DNA from: Paraspadella gotoi
Lineage: Eukaryota; Chaetognatha
Reading direction: 5' to 3'
DNA length: 64,000 bases
Assembly (NCBI GenBank): GCA_051294375.1
Contig: CM119264.1
Coordinates: 13,598,813 to 13,662,812 of the forward strand
In this document: positions 31,262 through 41,841 of the stretch, one piece after another
How the letters are laid out: every line of letters starts with the position of its first letter
Position numbering within the stretch: the stretch's first letter is position 1
Position numbers and translations under genes: made by a program
Notes under the pieces: generated by a model
What the model was told of the DNA's origin: nothing
The model's database searches: none
The model's input: only the letters and a program-made list of their open reading frames with translations

Positions 31262-31410
31262 GTCCTATTGCCTCGATGCCTTCAGTCTCGCCGCCACAGC
31301 CTCAGACCTCGCCCAATAGCGGTTACTCTGCCGCCGACGTCGCAACTGCCGCAAGCGTTGCCACCTCTGTTGCTCCACAGATTTATGCGGCCACTGCTAC
31401 TCACTACTGA
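31262..31410 (+). CDS. RRM gene alternative terminal exon 16b
   Basis: The acceptor CCACTCTCGAAG is followed by GPIASMPSVSPPQPQTSPN, SGYSAADVATAASVATSV and a final APQIYAATATHY before TGA at 31408-31410. Using 21534-28317-28369-30072-30189-31262, the long form is 699 residues. No strong poly(A) signal lies close; AATAAA at 32664-32669 is a candidate. Confidence 0.75.
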
Positions 31411-32727
31411 GACGGGGAAGACAGTACGTAGAGAGATGGAAACAAAAAATATATATCACGGGTGCCACGTAATGAGATTTCTTAACTTTTTTAAGTATTA
31501 TTGTACCAAATTTTCATTTGGTAAATATTATTCAAGAGGATATGGAAGGTTTTTTTTTCTTTTTTTTTTCTCCCGAGGGTTGAGAAGCGAGACAATGTAT
31601 TGTTGATTATAACATTGTTAATACCGACGGAAAGGGTAGTTGTCAGTATTGTTAGTACATGCTGTGTGATCAGTTAACACGACTATACTAAGTTCACCGT
31701 CGTTACTTTTGTTTTTTAGGCGGCATGATTTTGTCGGGTCTCGTCCCTTGGTCTTTTTTCATTTTTTAGTTTGAAGATGATCATGATGATTGTCTTGATT
31801 TTTTATAGCCACCAGTTAACTCTTGACCGAGTGTTATAAATCTTTCTTTGAGATTACCTTTTTTAATAGACGTACTTTCAATATATTTTTTATATATTTT
31901 CAGTGGTCTAGGCAATTATTAGACCGTTTATTTTTATTATATACTTCTTCTAGTCCTTGTCAAACGTGTGTTTTTTCTTTACTTGTCTTGGGTGTTATTT
32001 GACTTTATTGGTAAGATTTAACTAGGTTGCTGACGTATCTCAGCGCTAGATGACTGATCAACGGTTGTGATACCGATTGTTTGGTGACCGGTAAAAGTAT
32101 TATTGATAATTTAGAGATAGTATTATATTATATGACATAGATATCGGCTTTACTACTTCATGCAAAATATGTATAATGTATAGTCCCGCTTGATGGCCTT
32201 TTTTATTATTATTATTACGCTTTTCTTAAAATAATAATATTAGGATATTAGGGAGAAAATCCCAAATATTGCAAAGCGAATCTGTGATAATCACACTTAA
32301 GAATAGGTAGATCTTACCTTGACTTGTTTTAAGTCGGGAAAATGTAAGACTGCTGTCTTTTAGTCTTCTATTAATATAACTGAATGGCTGTTTTTAAGAA
32401 TCCCTTATTATAGAACAGATGTAGATAATTTTTCAGCACAAGTTGAAATATAATACGATTAATATATTTACGATTAAAATTCTCAAAACCAAAAATTGAT
32501 GAATCAAGAATTATAAGAATGAATTAAAAATGGATAAATTTATCGAATGTGTAATTAAAGTATAATGTATAATGATTTTTGAAATTTCGATCTTCATCTT
32601 CGATCTTAAATTCTTAATCAAAACGGCTCGAATAACTGGTAAGGAAGGCGTTGGGGGATACTGAATAAAAATATAACCGTTGGGGTAGCCCCCCTCAATG
32701 GGGAGAGTCAAAAATTTAGAGCGAGTA
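31411..32727. other. Probable 3' UTR and downstream DNA of the long form
   Basis: Moderately T-rich sequence with no open frame of interest. The 3' end is undefined; the first clear AATAAA is at 32664. Confidence 0.5.
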
Positions 32728-33744
32728 CAGTGGTGGGACCCTGTATCGAGACAAAATTTCAAAAATCATTACTCTAAAGCTCTTAATGATTTTTTAAAAT
32801 CTGAATAAATATTCGTATAGTACTTTTAAACTTAGCTCTTAACTTTTAGATGATATATTTATAGTTTTGAAAATATTTGATATTATTCTTTTTTTTATGC
32901 AGCAAAGGTTTTCTCCGCGCGATTTAGAAGAAAAATGTTTGAATACTTAGGGTAGTGGGGGGTAATTCGGAACATTGACATATAAATTAGAATATAAAAA
33001 TTGGTTTAAAGATATTTTATAATTTTTTTGTCCATTTAATATTTCACCAACTTGACTTTCCATTATTAAAGTAACAACATTCCACTGCTGCTGCAGCAGC
33101 TACAGCAGCAATTTCAAAGCTGCTAGTCAAATTTCGTTTTTGAGTAGTCGTTTTCAAGCCTCTGTCAGTAGTATTTGACCTAAAATGATTATGGAATAGA
33201 GTGGAGCATTTAAGAAAAAAAAAATGATTTGAGTCAATTAACAATAATAATTTTATCCGAGATGATATGATTATTAAATATAAAAAATTATTTTGTTAAT
33301 ATTGTTTCGGAAATAGAAGAGCAAAATACAATATATTTATAGTATTATCCTTATAAAATAAAAAATTTTAAAAAATTTTTTTGGGAAATTTTTATTAAAG
33401 ATTCAGATTTCTCTTAAAAGTTAGACCAAAAGTATAAAATATGTTATTATAAATTTATATACTTACAGTATCTTTCTAACCTGAAATAATACTGCCAGGT
33501 TCAGAAACGACCACTGAAAAATATTAATAAGTATAGCTTTTATCGTATGTAATACAATGCGAGCGCATAAAACTTTTGAAAACATCCACGACGCCTTGTA
33601 GTTGCTTAAAAATATATTTGTTTTCATTTTATATAAAAGTAAAAGGCCATAAAAAACATTGGCCATTCATTTTGTTATTGTATCGCAAATCGTTCAGACA
33701 GGGCAGGACGTTAAATTTTGTCTCGTTATATTGTCCCACCCCTG
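32728..33744. mobile_element. Tc1/mariner-like non-autonomous element
   Basis: The left end is TA|CAGTGGTGGGACCCTGTATC followed by GAGACAAAATTT. The right end is its inverted counterpart, AAATTTTGTCTCGTTATATT then GTCCCACCCCTG|TA. CAGTGGTGGGAC-type ends and a TA target duplication are hallmarks of Tc1-like transposons. The roughly 1.0-kb interior encodes no recognisable transposase, so it is a deletion derivative. Confidence 0.75.
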
Positions 33745-34730
33745 TACTTTTAATGGTCAAATTTTTTTTTATATGGCTCTAGACCCTCGTAATTAATTTT
33801 GGCTGCAAATTTTTTTTAGAAATTTCAGATTTTAAGACCACATTGTAGCAAAAACAACACGCTACCTCAGTCTCAAATAATTGTACAACATCCAGCTCAT
33901 TAAAAGTTAAGAGAAAATGTAAGAATTTTTAAAAGCAGAATCATATTTTTTTACTTTTTATGCTCCATTAGAATCCATTAAAATTTTTTGGATTTCTTTA
34001 AAAAAATATTTTTAATAGGCTTTGGCTACCGTAACCAATTGTTACCTGTTGTAAATTACTATTATTATTTTTAGAAAGTATGCCCGGTGCATGATCGCCA
34101 TCTTCCGACGCCTAACTTTCCCTGTTTCGAGGATTTTAAGTCAACCGATTAGTTTTTATGCCAATTAATTGAATCGCCCAAAATGTTTTTTGTCGGGAGT
34201 GTGATTATCCGTCGATTAAGTAAAAAAATGCTTGACCAGATTTCACGTTCTTCCAACGAGCGACTCAAAAATTCCGTTGGTGGGATATTTATCAGTTTGA
34301 TAATTAAGAATTCTTTCGATACTCAAACCCATTTTCTCTCTCCACCCCCACCCCATCAACAGAGAAAACAAGCATTACAGACCGTTTTTCTTTCTTAGGC
34401 TTTTTATAAATTATATTTTAAGTTTTTCATTTCTCGTTATTTTTTTACTCACGTTGTGTATGTACCAAAAATATAAATAGGATTCAACTTCTACTGATGT
34501 TAGTATTATTTTTTCTTTGAATTTTGATAGTTGAATAAACTCTTAGCTATCACGGTATCTCTAACATATTGGAAGTGTATTTACGTAAATTCCTACGAAT
34601 TTGCTATCCAAAAAGCGATGTGGTCTAAGGGATGACACTGCGCGGTTCAAAAAAAAAATCTAATTCGTTGCTAAAGACAATATTATGATATAAAACTATT
34701 TTTAGAGAAAAAAAAGAATTGACCGTGGGG
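33745..34730. other. AT-rich intergenic DNA
   Basis: No gene or clear element recognised. A short open frame at 34183-34398 has no supporting features. Confidence 0.5.
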
Positions 34731-34925
34731 TCACCAATCCTCACTGTAAGTGGAGCTTGCGAGGCAAGGCATCGGGCATCCATTGCGTATCGGGAGGTCT
34801 CCGACTGACCCGTTGGGTGAGGACAGGGGAGTCACCGTGCGGTTGTGGTAGCGTTGGGCGTTCCACAACGCTTTGAATAAGCGAATCATAGCTTGGAAGG
34901 AGATCAAAACGTCCTCCATCCCCGT
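34730..34925 (-). repeat. Possible LTR relic with primer-binding-site-like sequence
   Basis: On the minus strand a GC-richer block ends in CTTACAGTGAGG and then ATTGGTGACCCCACGG, resembling the TTGGTGAGCCCGAC after the TRIM LTR at 8237. A direct-repeat partner is not visible, so this may be one end of a decayed LTR element. Confidence 0.35.
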
Positions 34926-35099
34926 TCAAATAGTGAAAAGAAAAGTGAAATTTGTCAGTTGAAAAAGAGAAAGTTAAAGAAAGAAGCTCAAAGTGTGCTG
35001 GCCACCTCCCCCTTTATGGGCCGTCAAATGAAGGACAGTAGCAGATTATGGCTGATCATCTAAATTCAACCAACGAAATGAAAGGAAAATAAATATTTA

Positions 35100-35200
35100 A
35101 TTATCTTAATTTAACCCTTCTTAACCACCCCTAACCTTAAAACACCTTTAAACCACCCTTAATCCTTAACCCCTGTTGGCGAAATTAAAATTAACCAATT
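35100..35200. repeat. CCCTAA-like tract ending GGCGAAATTAAAATTAACC
   Basis: AACCACCCCTAACC-type repeats followed by the GGCGAA..TAAAATTAACC motif. It is a one-ended member of the family at 38.57 kb. Confidence 0.55.
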
Positions 35201-35804
35201 TGTATTTATAAACAGTTTTTATTTTTAAATTAGTGTTTAATATTAAAAATATTTTTACGGATTTGCTAATGGGAACTATTTTTAGCAGCGCGTTTCAAAT
35301 TGTCCCCAATTTTCGATTTAAGATAATGACGGCGATTCGCTTCAGGGGTGAAATTTGGTAAAGATATTTTCTTTTTTCTAGTTTACCTAGTCGTTAACTG
35401 AATAAAAGTAAGCAATTTTTAATTTACGAAAGTAGCTTTAAAACAACTATAACTGACAAATTTACAATTTAAATTGCTAAATTTAAGAAGAGAAACATTA
35501 TTTTAAATAAATTCAAACAAATTGATAATAAATTAGATATAAATTATTAAATTAATAAAATAGAATATTTTAGGGTATTAATTTTTAAACTATAAATATT
35601 TCTCAAATATAAAACTTTGCTTAACATTAAAATAAATAATAAAAAAAAACTGATCTTATTAAGAAAAAAATTAGCAGTTCAAAATGTATATATATATATA
35701 TATTAGCTTTGACCAAGTTTGGTGGCAGAGTTTGGAGTCCAGCTCATAGTTTTTTTATCGTCGCAATCGCTTTGCGTTTGCGACGATATTGCTGTGGTTT
35801 TGCT

Positions 35805-36660
35805 CATAAGTGGCGTTCCAAATTATAGATCGCCTTTTTTGTGATTAAATTTGGGTGTATGAAGCTGAAAATTTATATACAGCTTCTCGTCGATATGCTT
35901 AAAATTGAGTCTGGACAGTTATTAAATGTTTTGTTTACGTTTTATCAAAACAAACAAATTTTCTCTCTTTTATTTTTATGTTTCTTTCTCTCTCTCTTTT
36001 CTCTTTTAATTACATGTCTCTCTCCCTCTCTCTTTTCACTAGTCACTGATTCAAAGGGAAAAAAAACGAGTCTGCAGCTGGCTCTGCAGGGGCTTATTCT
36101 TTTTCTCTCATTTCTCCTGCTGCTTCTGCTGCTGCCTTTTGATTTTTTCTTTTTTCTGGGTGCCTCTGCTGCTGCGCTGCTGATTCGTCTGAAAACGATT
36201 TGGCTTATCTTTCTCTCTCTCTCTCTCTGATTAATTTTTATCCCTCTAAAAACTTATTATCGCCATTTATTCCCAAATTTACATCCGAGATTTTCATAAA
36301 TTTTTTTCCTAAATATTCTAAATATCAATCAGAATAATATATTTTTTTAATATATATTTACTTTATTTAATTTTACTTTACTTCATTTTACGTCACTTTA
36401 GTCTTTTCTTCACTTCGTCAGTCTGATTCAAGTTTCACTTTGTCTTTTGTCTGGGAATGTTGACAGTGTTTAGAGTTATTTTACCGTTTTATATTTATTA
36501 TTCTTTTTTTTTCTTTTTCTTTCTGTTTATAAATTAATTTTCTTTTCTCAAATTTGATTTTTTTAGTATCAAAATTTGTCGTCAATCCAGATTTTTCTTA
36601 TGCGATTGCGATGATCCTTATGCTTTTAAGATTTTTTTATTATGATTAAGATGTATCTTT
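35805..36660. repeat. Dispersed repeat related to 15.54 and 17.3-17.7 kb
   Basis: Contains ATTATAGATCGCCTTTTTTG, GTATGAAGCTGAAAATTTAT, a TC and CTGCTG-rich middle and a GCGATTGCGA tail. The same segments flank the foldback element at 15.7-17.3 kb, so both loci may derive from one larger repeat. Open frames here are low complexity. Confidence 0.45.
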
Positions 36661-37780
36661 ATATTTTAATAAATGTTATTTCTAATTTTAACTGGATTGG
36701 AGTCTTTAATATATTTATATTTTCTGACTGAACGTTCAATCTTTCAAGCATATCAGGATATGTACATTGCAGATTTCTTTAAATGTAAGCAACTATTCAT
36801 CCACATTATTATTACTAGTCTTTATATCATCTCTGTTTATCATTTATCAATAATAATAATAATTTTATTGGTTTTAGACTTGGAAGTAGCTTGTATACTT
36901 AAAGCGGATACTTTTATGATGCTTTCATGCTGGGTGCAATTTTGGGGTTAAAATGCAGCTATAACAAATTAAAAGTAGAGTTAATAAGAAAAAAAAACAT
37001 TTAATTTATCTTTAAAAAATTTTAAAAAAGGCAATTTTTGAATCAGAATTTTTATCTTAATTAATTTGAGTGATACTCAGTTAATCAGGCAAAATATTAC
37101 CTACAAATGGGAGCGAAATGAAAAGAATTGTTATAACTCTTAACTGAAATTAATATTTGTTCATTTCATTAGTTGGAAAAGTCCCTGACGTTTATGTTCC
37201 TATAAAGCAAATTGATAATACTTTACATCATAGCAACTGGTGCGCTTGACTTCCAGCAGCTTTTTTTGCAACATTTTTCCCTTCTTATTTGATAGATATT
37301 TTGAAAAAAATTGATATGAATATTTTAAATTCTTTTACATTCATTAGTTATTATAAGGATTTTGGAGCATGCAAAAAAATTCTTATTAATATATTTCGCT
37401 GTTTCGTTGGGCAACAGGCACTTGCCAGATCATTGTTTTGTAATTTTTTTAACGCTGAAATTTTTTTTTCTTTAAGTTTTAATTAGAAAAACTATAAAAT
37501 GAAAAGGGCTGTCATTGTGGTTGTGAAAAAGCTTTTTTACGTTCCGATTGCTCAGACACATTCTCCTATGTCTATATCTGTAAGATGAACCAAAATTTTT
37601 TAACATTTCATTTTTTTATAGAAATATATCTTCTAACAGTAAGGTCCTTTTCAAATGTAAAAAATTGCTTTTTTGAAATTCGATCATGCCATTGATAAGC
37701 ACATAGCGAAGAAAGTAAGCAAGCTGGACTACGGGGAGTTGAAAAATAAAAAAACGTGAGCGATTTTTTTACAAGGGTGC
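36661..37780. other. AT-rich intergenic DNA
   Basis: Only short AT-rich open frames are present. Nothing recognisable. Confidence 0.5.
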
Positions 37781-37834
37781 AAAACCCGAAGTTTGTGGAA
37801 GACGATGCCGCGAGCAGTTCACCGTCCGTTGCAC

Positions 37835-38035
37835 ACAAGGTCCCGAACTTCGGATCGGGCTGTAGTCCGTCACTACAGGTGGGTGAGACGCCCCGTCCCG
37901 CTTTTACTTGTGTGAATCAGCAGGGCGCAAACCCAAGTCCTTTGGGTTGGGAGGAGCTCGTGCTACCTCCGGCGCCATAGGTGCTGCTGATTCTCGGACG
38001 AGTAACGGGGTATGAAATACTACCGCTACAAGTTG
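37835..38035 (-). repeat. Diverged solo LTR related to the TRIM element
   Basis: On the minus strand, AATCAGCAGCACCTATGGCG, CCGGAGG, CTCCTCCCAACCCAAAGG and AAGCGGGACGGGGCG then CGATCCGAAGTTCGGGAC follow the same order as the 8005-8235 LTR (ATCAGCGGCCATTGGTGCCG, CCTCCCAATCCAAAGG, AAGAGGGACGGGCG, GATGCGAAGCTCAGGGAC). No second copy is nearby. Confidence 0.65.
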
Positions 38036-38289
38036 CTATAACAAGTAATATAGCCACAGTATTTGATCATTCTATTTCACTCCCATTTGAGATCTGTTGA
38101 GATCATCCGTTGAGATCCGTAAGTTCACCCTTTAACGGCGATGTTCTTTTGTTTATTTTCACCCTGCTTGGGCAAACCGTCAAGGTTGATTGCGCCAGCG
38201 CCACTTTTGTTTTTTTATTGCAAAGACAGATGCTAAACTTTTCATGATGACATAACTATTATATCACATGAATGTTGAGTTTCATTTTT

Positions 38290-38407
38290 TTGAACGAAAA
38301 TTGGTTTTTGATGCAACAACGATTTTTATTCGTAAGCAGACCTGTTTCGACTCTAATGCTAGTCTGCATCAGCGCGTTTTGACATCAAAAAACAATTTTT
38401 GTTCAAT
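38290..38407 (-). mobile_element. Hammerhead-like repeat, copy D
   Basis: TTGAACGAAAATTGGTTTTT at the left pairs with the AAAAACAATTTTTGTTCAA segment at the right. Between them on the minus strand lies CTGATGCAGACT...AGAGTCGAAACAGGTC followed by the AATAAAAATCGTTG tail. The core A9 is C here and ACAUGU is ACAGGU, so this copy is probably inactive. Confidence 0.55.
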
Positions 38408-38569
38408 CTTAAACACAACGAAATGAAAGGATAATATCGAACAATGTTTTCATTTTTTTTAAAGTTCTTTAGGTAAAATATGACTTTCGTCGACAGGGTT
38501 TTAGCTTCTTTTATAAAACTACTTTAAAAAATTATTACTTAATTACCTTAATCCTAAACCTAAATTGGG

Positions 38570-38765
38570 TTACTTTTACTTTCGCCGACCGGGGTTAGAG
38601 AGGGGTTAGGATTAAAGGTGGTTTAAGGGTGGATTAGGGTTAAAAGGGTTTAGGGTTAGGGTAATTAGGTAATATTTTTAAAATCTTTTTAAAAATAAAT
38701 ATATTTAAATAATTTTTTAAAACCCGCCAAAACCGCGGTCGGCGAAAGTAAAATTTAGCGCCTAA
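38570..38765. mobile_element. MITE with telomere-like core
   Basis: TTTTACTTTCGCCGACC at 38577 and inverted GGTCGGCGAAAGTAAAA at about 38738 form terminal inverted repeats. The interior has GGTTAGGATTAAAGGTGG and TTTAGGGTTAGGG words, i.e. degenerate TTAGGG repeats. It is the best-preserved copy of this family in the window. Confidence 0.75.
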
Positions 38766-39129
38766 TTTTTTTTTAAATAGTTTGTCATATTACTTTTTAT
38801 TGTAATAATTTATCAAGTTCAATTACACTTGTCCGTAATATATAGATGGTACTTCACAACCTGGCAAGCTCACTAAAAAAATGAAAACAAAAAACCGACA
38901 ATTCCCATGACACCAAACTTTAGCTCCAGTTGCTCCACCAATTTAGTACATTAGATTTATAAACATTTTAAATTTTTTAAAAAATATCGATATTTTTATT
39001 TGGTTGTATTTAGAGCTTAATCTAAGGTTATATTATAATTATTGGATTTCATTATTTTTTTTATTTTTAAAATGTCATTGTTAAAAAATAACGTCTTTCT
39101 AAGTTAGTAATTTTACAACTAACTTAAAA

Positions 39130-39345
39130 TAAATATGATTGTGCCTATTCCAGAACAAAAGTCTGCCCGCGCCCCGCGTTGCTTCGCGGTTCCCGATTTC
39201 TCGCCATTTCTGGTATCACGTGTCTGCCGGCGCCACGCGCGACTTCCGGTTCACGCGCGGCGTCTCGCCGATTCTTTTCAAAGGCGCGTCCCCGACGAGG
39301 CCGTCTCTGCGTCGTCGCATCTCTCTCACTCTCTCTCTCTCTCTT
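39130..39345. promoter_or_regulatory. CpG-rich island, possible promoter
   Basis: An abrupt GC-rich block in AT-rich DNA with many CpGs. Minus-strand words include ACCGGAAGT (ETS-type) and AAATGGCG (YY1-type), plus the palindrome CACGTG. The open frames inside are chance products. It opens the pyrimidine-rich region and may be an upstream promoter of the plus-strand gene or a divergent one. Confidence 0.4.
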
Positions 39346-39477
39346 TTTTTTTTCTTCCTTCCTTTGCTTCAGTTTTTGCTTCGTCTCCCTCTCTCCCTCC
39401 CCTAGAACGATCTCTTCTTTTTTTTTTTAAACTTTAAACGCTACCCAGTAACTCTCACCATACGTCACAATTAATTT

Positions 39478-39795
39478 TCTCTCTTTCTATCTCTTTTTTC
39501 TCTTTTTTATTTTTCTCTTTCTCTCTCTTTTTCTCTTTCTCTCTCTTTTTCTCTTTCTCTCTCTTTTTCTCTTTCTCTCTCTTTTTCTCTTTCTCTCTCT
39601 TTTTCTCTTTCTCTCTCTTTTTCTCTTTCTCTCTTTCTCTCTCTTTTTCTCTCTTTTTCTCTTTCTCTCTCTTTTTCTCTTTCTCTCTCTTTTTCTCTTT
39701 TTCTCTTTCTCTCTCTTTTTCTCTCTCTTTTTCTCTTTTTCTCTTTCTCTCTCTTTTTCTCTTTCTTTTTCTCTTTTCTTTCTTTTTTTTTCTCA
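39478..39795 (+). repeat. (CTCTTTTT)n / (TCTC)n compound tract
   Basis: About 310 bp of plus-strand pyrimidines, mostly CTCTCTCTTTTTCTCTTT units. Any open frames are Lys/Glu/Arg repeats from this tract. Confidence 0.95.
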
Positions 39796-40036
39796 ATCTC
39801 ACTGTCACAATTCCATCGCATTTTTTTTCATATTTCCCCTCCTCGTTCTCCGGATATTAAAACTTTTTTTTTTTCACTCTACTATTTTTTTTTTCCTTCG
39901 GAATCATAAAAGAATCCATCATTTTTTCGCCTTAGGAACTTTTTCTTTTTCGTACCGAAACTTGAAACCATATATTTAAATTCATTTCTTTTACACTAAC
40001 TTTACACGAACTTATATATTAGAAAAATAAAATAAT

Positions 40037-40075
40037 TTCGGCTTATTTTTACATTCGCCGACCCGGACTTCGGTT
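40037..40075 (+). repeat. Single MITE end GGCTTATTTTTACATTCGCCGACC
   Basis: Matches the TTACTTTCGCCGACC terminus of the telomere-core MITE family. No partner end is seen within 200 bp, but CCCTAA-like words at 40845-40870 might be a distant remnant. Confidence 0.5.
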
Positions 40076-40144
40076 ATTTGTTTTTCGCTTCTTATGAGTA
40101 AAAATGAAAAAAAGGATACTGGTATGGATAAAATACTTTCTATT

Positions 40145-40755
40145 ACAATTTTTATTTCGAAAAAAGGGACATGTTTCAACTTTACTTGCAAGTCTTCATC
40201 AGCGTTTAACAGTTTGACAATACTGTGAAAAATTTGTGCAAAAGAAGAGGGAGAGAGGATAAAAAGTTTTCCAACACAGAGGTGAGTTAGAATAGTGCTC
40301 ACAGGTTGAAGGTAAGGACAGATTGAGTGAGTTTTGAAAGGAAATGCGAATGGTCATAGAGATAGAGGGCAAATATAAATGATACGTTTGTACAATATAC
40401 AAAGATATAAAGTTTTAAACTGATTAGTATAGATTTTTAACAATTAGTTGAATAATAAGTTAAGTGAAATAGGAAACATTTTTGAAATTTGAAAAAAAAT
40501 ATTTGATGAGGGATAGGTAAGTTAAAGTGAAAGTTTAAGAAATAAGATAGAGCTTTCACTTCCTTTCAAAACTCACTCAATCTGTCCTAACCTCCAACCT
40601 GTTCTCACCTCTGTTGGAAAACTTTTTACCCTCTCTCTCTCTTAAACACTTCTTTTGTACAAATATTTTACAGTATTGTCAAACTGTTAAACGCCGATGA
40701 AGACTTACAAGTAAAGTCGAAACATGTCCCTTTTAATAAAAACAAATCGTTGTTG
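40145..40755. mobile_element. Inverted-pair hammerhead repeat, copy E
   Basis: The left arm (40145-40310) and right arm (40585-40755) are inverted copies sharing GGACATGTTTC, GCAAGTCTTCATCAGCG, CAAACTGTTAAACG and GTTGGAAAACTTTTTACCCTC. The left motif is CTGATGA-AGACTT...AAGTT-GAAACATGTC. The right motif is CCGATGA-AGACTT...AAGTC-GAAACATGTC. The stem II change from GACUC/GAGUC to GACUU/AAGUC is compensatory. Confidence 0.75.
40683..40745 (+). ncRNA. Hammerhead-like motif (copy E, right arm), core mutated
   Basis: The core reads CCGAUGA instead of CUGAUGA, which breaks the conserved uridine turn. Stem II, GAAAC, AUGUC and the AATAAAAACAAATCGTTG tail remain. The minus-strand motif at about 40165-40215 in the left arm keeps CUGAUGA. 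Confidence 0.5.
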
Positions 40756-41739
40756 AAACTCAAATTTCGTTTTTTTCGCTAATCATCTTACACAACAAAA
40801 ATAAAGGATTAATACACTTAATTTTATTTCGAAAACTCCCCTAACTAACCCTAACCACCCTTAACCCAATTGCTAACTGTTTAAAAAATATAATATAAAA
40901 ATAGTAGTTAAAGTAAATTTAAAACAATTATTGGAACAGATAATTCAAAATATGAGAAAATATCTTTAACTAACGAAAAATGAAAAAAAGAAAAAAATAT
41001 TACTACTCAAAAGTATATATTACTGCGCAAACAAGGAAAAGGGGAAAACAAAATTCAATGGATGAACAAAGCACCGACCGGTAGTAGCTAAGGTTGGTTG
41101 CGGTCGTCGGATAGTTAAGTTACGAGAAACATTAAGATTATGTCATTTGTGTCAAATAAACACATTAAACATTGAAGAAAAATAAGATGCTTCGCCTCTC
41201 TCCTTTTCAGTCGGTAAACTTCAAATGACCGGATTTTTTTCAGTGATTGAACCTGACCTTTTAGGGTTAATATTTACTTGTAGGCTGACTTAAAAAGTAG
41301 TTATTCTATCTCTTGATAAAATAAATAAAACGATTATTATCCAAAAGACTCTCGCCGTACTCTTTAAACGGGCGACGTCCTGAACGCGCGACACCTTGAG
41401 GCATAGAAAATAACATATAATTTCTGCAAACATTATGAATCAAGTTGTGAAAAGGATAGAGAATTTAAAATAACAAGAATATCAAAAGCTGAACTATGGA
41501 TGAGGACGTCGGTTGGCAGGGAGACGAGTTGACAAGTCGATGAGATGAAATAACTAACATTATTTTCTTCTCTCTCTCTCAAAAAAAAAAAAAATATTAG
41601 CCTTCAATTTTTTTCTCTCTTGCGGTTCCTCCTTTTCCTCCATCATCCCCTCCTCCTCCTCCTCATCTACATTTTCGATCTCCTCATATTTCCGCGCTTT
41701 AATTCCGTCCCACACCTGCGACATTTCTCCATTTTATTT

Positions 41740-41841
<102 letters not shown>

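Noticed and set aside
39455-39821. Long Lys/Glu/Arg-rich minus-strand open frames
   Set aside because: They are translations of a CTCTTTTT repeat, open in two frames at once.
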